A stretch of 32,785 bases of DNA from assembly GCF_022346615.1 (NCBI RefSeq), contig NZ_JAKRNS010000018.1:1-32785 (forward strand), read 5' to 3'. This document shows positions 27,452 through 32,785 of this stretch, in pieces; positions within the stretch are counted from its first letter, which is position 1; every line of letters begins with the position of its first letter. The notes below the pieces were generated by a model. It made no database searches. It saw only the letters and a program-made list of their open reading frames with translations, and had not been told where the DNA came from. The DNA is from Staphylococcus sp. ACRSN (GTDB taxonomy: Bacteria; Bacillota; Bacilli; Staphylococcales; Staphylococcaceae). Made by a program: the position numbers and the translations under genes.

Positions 27452-28327
27452 ATGACTAAAAGCAATATTATTACTGAAAAATCAGAGCTTGAAGCACATA
27501 CAGATAACGATGCAACACCTGTAACTACCATTGAAGCTGAAAAGAAAGAAATTAAAATTCCAGATAATGAAAAGAAAATTGTTTATTCTACTAAAAATTT
27601 AGACTTATGGTATGGTGAAAATCATGCACTAAAGAATATTAATTTGGATATTTTAGAAAACAATGTGACAGCTATTATTGGGCCTTCAGGTTGTGGTAAA
27701 TCAACTTATATTAAAACGTTAAATAGAATGGTTGAACTCGTACCTTCTGTTAAAACTGCAGGTAAAATCATGTATAGAGAACAGAATATTTTTGACGATA
27801 AGTATTCTGTTGAAAAGTTAAGAACAAATGTCGGAATGGTGTTCCAGCAACCAAATCCATTTCCAAAATCAATATATGATAACATCACATATGGTCCGAA
27901 AATTCACGGCATCAAAAATAAAAAGGTACTTGATGAAATTGTTGAAAAATCATTGCGTGGCGCTGCTATTTGGGATGAACTTAAAGATCGTTTAGATACA
28001 AATGCTTACAGTTTATCCGGTGGTCAACAACAACGTGTGTGTATTGCCAGAACGCTAGCAATTGAACCTGATGTTATCTTAATGGATGAGCCAACATCTG
28101 CATTAGATCCAATATCTACATTAAAAGTTGAAGAACTCGTACAAGAATTAAAAGAAAAATATTCAATTATTATTGTTACTCATAATATGCAACAAGCAGC
28201 ACGTGTTTCAGATAAAACTGCTTTCTTCTTAAATGGTTATGTAAACGAATATGACGACACAGATAAAATCTTCTCGAATCCTTCAGATAAACAAACTGAA
28301 GATTATATCTCTGGTCGATTCGGTTAA
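27452..28327 (+). CDS. pstB: Phosphate ABC transporter ATPase PstB
   Basis: The 291-residue ATPase energises phosphate import. Walker A is GPSGCGKST (77-85), the Q-loop is [10 protein letters not shown], the signature is LSGGQQQR, Walker B is [12 protein letters not shown], and the switch His is in VTHNM. The first 42 residues, before [14 protein letters not shown], are an acidic polar extension absent from the enterobacterial protein but, from memory, also present and divergent in S. aureus. The ATG at 27452 follows AAAGGAG. phoU follows at once. Confidence 0.96.
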   Translation: MTKSNIITEKSELEAHTDNDATPVTTIEAEKKEIKIPDNEKKIVYSTKNLDLWYGENHALKNINLDILENNVTAIIGPSGCGKSTYIKTLNRMVELVPSVKTAGKIMYREQNIFDDKYSVEKLRTNVGMVFQQPNPFPKSIYDNITYGPKIHGIKNKKVLDEIVEKSLRGAAIWDELKDRLDTNAYSLSGGQQQRVCIARTLAIEPDVILMDEPTSALDPISTLKVEELVQELKEKYSIIIVTHNMQQAARVSDKTAFFLNGYVNEYDDTDKIFSNPSDKQTEDYISGRFG

Positions 28328-28333
28328 TTGCCT

Positions 28334-28984
28334 ATGGCTGTAATTAGACATAGATATGAAGGTCAACTCGAGGACCTTATAAAAGATTTACGTCGTTTAG
28401 GCATACAAGTGTATCGTCATATTGAATTTGCATTAACTTCTTTAAGTGTAGAAGATAGAAATTATGCCCGTCAGATTATCGAAAAAGATAAAGAGATAAA
28501 TCAACAAGAGTCAAATATCAATGAAAAGGTCATCATGCTGATTTCGAAACAACAGCCAATCGCTTCTGACTTGAGATTAATGATGGCCTCATTGAAAATA
28601 GCTTCCGATTTGGAACGTATTGGCGACAATGCTGCAAGTATTGCGGAAATTAGATTACGTGCCAAAATTATCGATAATTACGTTTTAACTCGCTTAAATA
28701 CGATGGGAAAATTAGCACTTTTAATGCTTAAAGATTTAGATGATGCTGCTAAAAGCAATGATATAACTTTAATAAAAGAAATCATTGAACGCGATGACGA
28801 TATAGATGATTTATATAAAAATATCGTCAATACAACGTATTTAATTGATAATGATCCTTTTGTGTCGGGACAAGCTCATCTTGCTGCACGACATTTAGAA
28901 CGTATCGGTGATCATATTTGTAATGTTGCAGAGAACATTTACTTTTTTATAACTGGAAACAGATATGAATCCTATAATAAATAA
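28334..28984 (+). CDS. phoU: Phosphate signalling regulator PhoU
   Basis: The 216-residue helical-bundle protein links Pst transporter activity to the PhoPR two-component system and restrains phosphate uptake. Two PhoU repeats are visible, each with the metal-binding pattern ERIGDNAASIAE (about 94-105) and ERIGDHICNVAE (about 194-205). The ATG at 28334 lies seven bases after the pstB stop; an alternative TTG at 28328 is even closer. No clear ribosome site is present, so translation probably depends on coupling to pstB. A strong terminator ends the operon. Confidence 0.93.
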   Translation: MAVIRHRYEGQLEDLIKDLRRLGIQVYRHIEFALTSLSVEDRNYARQIIEKDKEINQQESNINEKVIMLISKQQPIASDLRLMMASLKIASDLERIGDNAASIAEIRLRAKIIDNYVLTRLNTMGKLALLMLKDLDDAAKSNDITLIKEIIERDDDIDDLYKNIVNTTYLIDNDPFVSGQAHLAARHLERIGDHICNVAENIYFFITGNRYESYNK

Positions 28985-28997
28985 CCCTATAAATAAA

Positions 28998-29039
28998 ATA
29001 ATAAAGCCGAGTACATATTAGTGTACTCGGCTTTATTAT
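28998..29039. terminator. Shared bidirectional terminator of the pst operon and pepF
   Basis: A perfect 18-bp stem (28998-29015 with 29022-29039), with core AAAGCCGAGTACA and a six-base loop, lies between convergent genes. It has AT-rich tails on both sides. The pepF stop codon begins two bases after it. Confidence 0.92.
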
Positions 29040-29040
29040 T

Positions 29041-30855
29041 TTATTTATTTGTTGCTTCAATTTCATCAGTAAGTTGTTCTAATTCGTTAACTAATTTTCC
29101 AATATATTGAATTGTCGCTTTCAAAGGTTGGTCTGTAGTAATATCAATACCTGCTAAACTTGCTAGTTCAGTAGGCGTTTTACTACCACCAGCACTTAAT
29201 GTAGCTAACCAATCATCTACAGCAATTTGTCCTTCTTGTTTGATACGTTGAGACATTACTGTTCCAATTGTTAAACCTGCAGAATAAGTATAAGAATACA
29301 ATCCCATATAATAATGTGGTTGTCTCATCCAAGTAAGTTCAGCGCCTTCAGTCAATTTCACACTATCTCCGAAAAATTGACTGTAAACATCACGCATAAT
29401 TTCATTTAATCGTGGTGCAGTAAGCGATTCACCTGCATCAACACGGTTATAAACTTCACGTTGATATGCTGCTTCTAATAAATGAGTCACCATATTATGA
29501 TAGTATGTTCTAGAAACAATAGAACCAATAACCCAACGCTTAAATCTCGGATCATTACTATGTTCAAACAAGTAATTAGCCATTAGCATTTCATTCATTG
29601 TAGAAGGGGCTTCTACAAAATACATCGACGCTTCAGATTCCAAGTAATTTTGATTTTGTTGTGCCAATGTGAAGTGACCGGCATGTCCTAATTCATGAGC
29701 TAAAACAAATGTTTCTGCCATTTTACCAGTCCAAGAAATAAATACATATGAATGAGAAGCATATGGACTAGCACAATAAGCACCAGTTTCTTTACCTTTA
29801 TTTTGAGCGAAATCAATCCATCTATCATGATATGCAGTTTCAACCATAGATAGATAATCTTGACCTAAAACATTTAAGGCGCCATATATATATCGTTTAG
29901 AATCATCAATAGAAATCTCCGGCTCAAATTCAGGATCAATAGAAACTTTTAAATCTTCAAATTTCATAACTTCTAAACCATGAACGCGTTTGATTAATTT
30001 TGCATATTTTTGCATGATAGGGGCTAAATCGCTCATTATTACATCAATTTGTCGGTCAAACATCTCTCGGGTAACTTCTTGTTCTTGTAACAAGTAATCT
30101 ATAACCGAATCATAACCTCGTAAATCTGATTCAATTTTTTCTTGTTGAACCTTCATATTATAGGTAGCTGCAGTAGTATGTTGATATTTTTTCAATGCAT
30201 CGCTAAAATGTTTAAAACTTTTCATTCTAAATAATTCATTTGGATTATCTTCATATTCATTTTCAAATGTCGTATAATCTAATGGATAATTTTGTCCATT
30301 ATGTTCAAATGATTCAAAATCAATATCTAACATTTTAGTAATACCATATAATTCATAAGCTCCATCTAATGTAGGGGAAAGACTAGCTAACGCTTTTTCA
30401 ACTTCAGGAGCTAATTGATAACGATGTTTATCCTTCAATTTTGTTAAATAGTGTGGATATTTGGAATTTGCAATTAAATTTTCTAACTGAACACCATTAA
30501 GCTCCAATATTTCTGATTCAACAAATGCAAGTTCACTAGCAATTTTTCCATAATTAGTAGAAAATTTTGAGCTAAGTGTTTGTTCAGCTGAATCTGTGGT
30601 ATCAACACTTAATCTTAATTCAGCAAAATTAGCCATTTTGTCTATAGTTATAAGTAAATCAGAATATTCATCAAGTGCCGTTTCAACTAAATCAATATCT
30701 GTTAAACGTTTACTGTATTTGTGATTAAATGACTTAGCTTTTGTTAAGGTTTGTTCAATTGTTTCGAAAAACTGTTGATCCGATACAAACAAATGCTTAG
30801 TGTCCCATGTTTCATTTGTAGGAACTTCATTTCTAAAAGGTAATGTTTTACCCAT
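29041..30855 (-). CDS. pepF: Oligoendopeptidase F
   Basis: The 604-residue M3-family zinc metallopeptidase cleaves short peptides inside the cell. The zinc motif is HELGH (387-391), in LAHELGHAGHF, and the third ligand Glu lies in the SEASMYFVEAPS region about 27 residues on. Length is typical for PepF. There is no signal peptide. The ATG at 30855 follows AAGGAG. It is a single-gene unit convergent with the pst operon. Peptide nutrition or signal-peptide turnover is the usual inferred role. Confidence 0.95.
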   Translation of the reverse strand: MGKTLPFRNEVPTNETWDTKHLFVSDQQFFETIEQTLTKAKSFNHKYSKRLTDIDLVETALDEYSDLLITIDKMANFAELRLSVDTTDSAEQTLSSKFSTNYGKIASELAFVESEILELNGVQLENLIANSKYPHYLTKLKDKHRYQLAPEVEKALASLSPTLDGAYELYGITKMLDIDFESFEHNGQNYPLDYTTFENEYEDNPNELFRMKSFKHFSDALKKYQHTTAATYNMKVQQEKIESDLRGYDSVIDYLLQEQEVTREMFDRQIDVIMSDLAPIMQKYAKLIKRVHGLEVMKFEDLKVSIDPEFEPEISIDDSKRYIYGALNVLGQDYLSMVETAYHDRWIDFAQNKGKETGAYCASPYASHSYVFISWTGKMAETFVLAHELGHAGHFTLAQQNQNYLESEASMYFVEAPSTMNEMLMANYLFEHSNDPRFKRWVIGSIVSRTYYHNMVTHLLEAAYQREVYNRVDAGESLTAPRLNEIMRDVYSQFFGDSVKLTEGAELTWMRQPHYYMGLYSYTYSAGLTIGTVMSQRIKQEGQIAVDDWLATLSAGGSKTPTELASLAGIDITTDQPLKATIQYIGKLVNELEQLTDEIEATNK

Positions 30856-31098
30856 AATACCACTCCTTGATTAATACGAATTATTACATATTGCTTATTA
30901 TACATTAATTTAGTCAATCAAATACAACCCAAAGATTTATACATTTGACAATGAAAAATTATTATATACTATTATTGACCTAATAATATGAATATTTTAA
31001 TATTAAATCATACTGCTGTAGACTGAACAGCTTAGTACCTTGATGTAGTATACTTATATATAAATAGATTTTGAAATTTAAACTGAGGAGTGCTCCCA

Positions 31099-31455
31099 AT
31101 GACAATATTGGATATGCCTAATTTTTTATGGATTACAATTGTTGCTATGATAGTATTAACTTTATTTTGTAATCTTGCATTAAACAAATGGTTTGCGCCA
31201 GCTATCATCACATTTATAGCCTTAGGTGTTGCTGCATTTTTAATTCCTAATTTTGAAGATATTACTTATGAACCATTGTTAGGTTATGCGGCATTTCTAG
31301 CCATTGTTAGTTTGATTATTAGTTTCTTGATTTGGTATTTTACACGTAATTTTCGACGTAAACGTAAAGAAAAGAAAATGCAAAAAGCGATTGCGAAACG
31401 TGGGGGAATACCAGAAGAGCATTTAGAAGATTATAAAAAATTCAGAAAACATTAG
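31099..31455 (+). CDS. Three-TM membrane protein of unknown function
   Basis: The 118-residue protein has three membrane segments (about 8-28, 34-50 and 62-84) and a strongly basic cytoplasmic tail (RRKRKEKKMQKAIAKR). The tail is followed by GGIPEEHLEDYKKF. The ATG at 31099 fits the GAGGAG site eight bases before; a GTG at 31090 overlaps that site. The family is not recognised by name. The 243 bases upstream (30856-31098) hold the pepF and local promoters but no clear consensus pair. It ends in a bidirectional terminator shared with the lipoprotein gene. Confidence 0.78.
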   Translation: MTILDMPNFLWITIVAMIVLTLFCNLALNKWFAPAIITFIALGVAAFLIPNFEDITYEPLLGYAAFLAIVSLIISFLIWYFTRNFRRKRKEKKMQKAIAKRGGIPEEHLEDYKKFRKH

Positions 31456-31460
31456 TATAT

Positions 31461-31507
31461 AAAAAGTTCGATAAGCTACAGTATTTTGTGCTTATCGAAC
31501 TTTTTTT
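31461..31507. terminator. Bidirectional terminator between convergent genes
   Basis: AAAAAGTTCGATAAG (31461-31475) and its complement at 31491-31505 form a 15-bp stem with T-runs on both outgoing strands. Confidence 0.92.
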
Positions 31508-31518
31508 GATTCCTTTAA

Positions 31519-32532
31519 TTATTTATCTTTGTATGCTTTTTGTATATTATTTAATTGTTCAATTGTTAGATTAATACCACCTTCACCAAAGAACCAAGCA
31601 TTGGATTCAAAAGGGGTAACATCATTTTGTTTAATGGCTTTCACATTTTTAATCACCGGATTATTCAAGGCTTGAGGAACATGATGTTTATCTTGTTTCA
31701 AGTTTTTCGTTCTATCGATAACGAAAATTTTATCTGGATTTAACTTCTCAAGATACTCATTCGAAACTAAAATACCACTTGAGTTAGCTTTCATTTTTGA
31801 ATCTGCGTGATGAATACCTAAATCTTTATTCAAGAAACCGCCGAATCTGCCACTGTCAGCAAAAGCTTTAATACCTTTATCATCAACATTTAAAAATAAT
31901 ACGCGTTCATCGTTAATACTTTGTTTAGTTGATTTAACTTTATTATCTAATTTTGAAATCAATTTATCCGTTTGTTGTTCTTTATTAAATATTTTACCGA
32001 TATTTTTTGTGTTGTGTTTAATAGATTTTATGTAATTATCGTTATCTGGACTGACAAATACAATTTTAGCATTAGGTGCGGCTTTCTTCATTTCATCTAA
32101 AGTTTTTGTATGTGCTTGTCTAAAAGAAGCGAATATAACATCAGGTTTAGCTTTAGCAAGTTCATCATAATTAGGTTGACCAGGGTTACCTAAATTCTTA
32201 TATTTTTTATTCTTAAATTCGCTTAAACTTTTTGGTAAAAATGCAGCGCCTTGGCCTTTAGCAATTGCAACTATTTTATTCTGTAATTTCAATGACTTCA
32301 TAACATCTAGCGCACCATAATCCATAACTACTACACGTTTAGGATTAACAGGTACTTTTGTTGTTTCAGTTTTCATTTTCCCACGATTATGCTCTTTATT
32401 CTTATCCTTAAATTCATAAGATTGCTTTATTTTCACTGTTTTTTGATTTTTATTACTTTGATCATTTGAATTCGAACCACATGCTGCCAATATCATAGCA
32501 AGGCTTAACACCACAAACATAATTTTCTTCAT
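31519..32532 (-). CDS. Siderophore-binding lipoprotein (SstD/YclQ-like)
   Basis: The 337-residue lipoprotein is a class III solute-binding protein for ferric siderophores, anchored outside the membrane. The signal peptide ends in the lipobox LAAC, with Cys18 lipidated. The mature part has two lobes with a long central helix; VVVMDYGALDVMKSL and SGRFGGFLNKDLG match, from memory, catechol-siderophore binders SstD/YclQ. The ATG at 32532 is required for the signal peptide and follows GGAGGA. A longer frame to 32670 would bury it. Its promoter overlaps a Fur-like box. No permease or ATPase partner lies in the window. The exact siderophore is unknown. Confidence 0.9.
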   Translation of the reverse strand: MKKIMFVVLSLAMILAACGSNSNDQSNKNQKTVKIKQSYEFKDKNKEHNRGKMKTETTKVPVNPKRVVVMDYGALDVMKSLKLQNKIVAIAKGQGAAFLPKSLSEFKNKKYKNLGNPGQPNYDELAKAKPDVIFASFRQAHTKTLDEMKKAAPNAKIVFVSPDNDNYIKSIKHNTKNIGKIFNKEQQTDKLISKLDNKVKSTKQSINDERVLFLNVDDKGIKAFADSGRFGGFLNKDLGIHHADSKMKANSSGILVSNEYLEKLNPDKIFVIDRTKNLKQDKHHVPQALNNPVIKNVKAIKQNDVTPFESNAWFFGEGGINLTIEQLNNIQKAYKDK

Positions 32533-32559
32533 CACTTTATCCTCCTTATAATAGGTTTT

Positions 32560-32588
32560 ATTATATCCTAATTGAAAAGTCTTATCAA
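32560..32588 (-). promoter_or_regulatory. Fur-box-like operator over a consensus promoter
   Basis: On the minus strand TTGATA (32583-32588), 17 bases, then TATAAT (32560-32565). A palindrome, TGATAAGACTTTTCA (32573-32587), overlaps the -35 and spacer and matches the 7-1-7 Fur box TGATAATnATTATCA at 11 of 14 positions. It is flanked by AAT/ATT, which extends the dyad to 32570-32590. Iron-dependent repression is expected. The remaining bases to 32785 are AT-rich, with no gene seen. Confidence 0.75.
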
Positions 32589-32785
32589 TTAGATTTTTCA
32601 AAATTAAATAACTGTTATTATTTACGATATTCAAAAGTAAGTGATTACTATTAAACATTATTGGAAACATACAGATAATTAGAAATGAGAAATTTTAAAA
32701 TTTAGCAACCACAAAACAACTTGCCAAACATTAATTAATTATAAAATGTTTTGAGAATTTAGATTAATGCTATAAGTTATATAAT

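Noticed and set aside
32533..32670. 46-residue N-terminal extension of the siderophore-binding lipoprotein
   Set aside because: It would bury the lipoprotein signal peptide and run through the consensus promoter and Fur-like box; the ATG at 32532 has a strong GGAGGA site.

Overview
The window is an AT-rich, low-GC Firmicute chromosome segment. Gene content and order (lysC-asd-dapA-dapB-dapD-dapL-alr-lysA, cspA with small neighbours, cvfB, pstSCAB-phoU, pepF) are those of a Staphylococcus core region. From memory, the PstS and PstB sequences differ clearly from S. aureus, so a non-aureus (probably coagulase-negative) staphylococcus is most likely; the species is not resolved. No tRNA, rRNA, CRISPR array, transposase, integrase or prophage gene was seen. 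This is essentially a core-genome region.

Layout: (1) 67-1598, a two-gene ABC-2 type exporter. (2) 1711-1902, a tiny membrane protein on the minus strand. (3) 2114-3141, a two-domain VOC (glyoxalase-fold) protein without visible metal ligands, followed by a small conserved protein. (4) 3428-6124, a MoxR-type AAA+ ATPase and its VWA-domain partner. (5) 6240-7583, a BrnQ amino-acid transporter. (6) 7906-9973, minus-strand acylphosphatase-XpaC-TelA operon. (7) 10300-11376, a DUF1033-like protein, cold-shock protein CspA with a foldable 5' leader, and a two-TM peptide; this corresponds to the msa/cspA locus of S. aureus. (8) 11587-19923, the eight-gene lysine operon read leftwards from a promoter and a lysine riboswitch at 19967-20242. 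It makes diaminopimelate by the N-acetyl route and then L-lysine, which staphylococci need for both protein and peptidoglycan. (9) 20331-21161, an aldo-keto reductase, and 21328-22932, an ABC-F ATPase. (10) 23078-23977, CvfB. (11) 24213-28984, the phosphate-starvation pst operon behind tandem PhoP-type boxes, ending with phoU. (12) 29041-30855, oligoendopeptidase F. (13) 31099-31455, a three-TM protein of unknown function. (14) 31519-32532, a siderophore-binding lipoprotein whose promoter overlaps a Fur-box-like palindrome.

Regulation is unusually readable. There is a complete lysine riboswitch with terminator, an 11-bp-phased PhoP box array before pstS, a Fur-like box over a consensus promoter, and a cspA leader in which a 10-bp helix would mask the start codon. 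Many strong hairpin terminators, several bidirectional, separate the units.

The points most worth a second look are these. The Alr-family enzyme inside the lysine operon keeps catalytic Lys/Tyr but has changed substrate-pocket motifs, while no dapF is present. A roughly 150-nt folded element lies between pstS and pstC. A hairpin-rich 250-nt gap splits dapD from dapL. The ABC-F protein appears to have one canonical and one doubly degenerate ATP site. The VOC protein has lost all its metal ligands. No wholly new multi-gene system could be demonstrated; the MoxR-VWA pair is the closest to an unexplained one.
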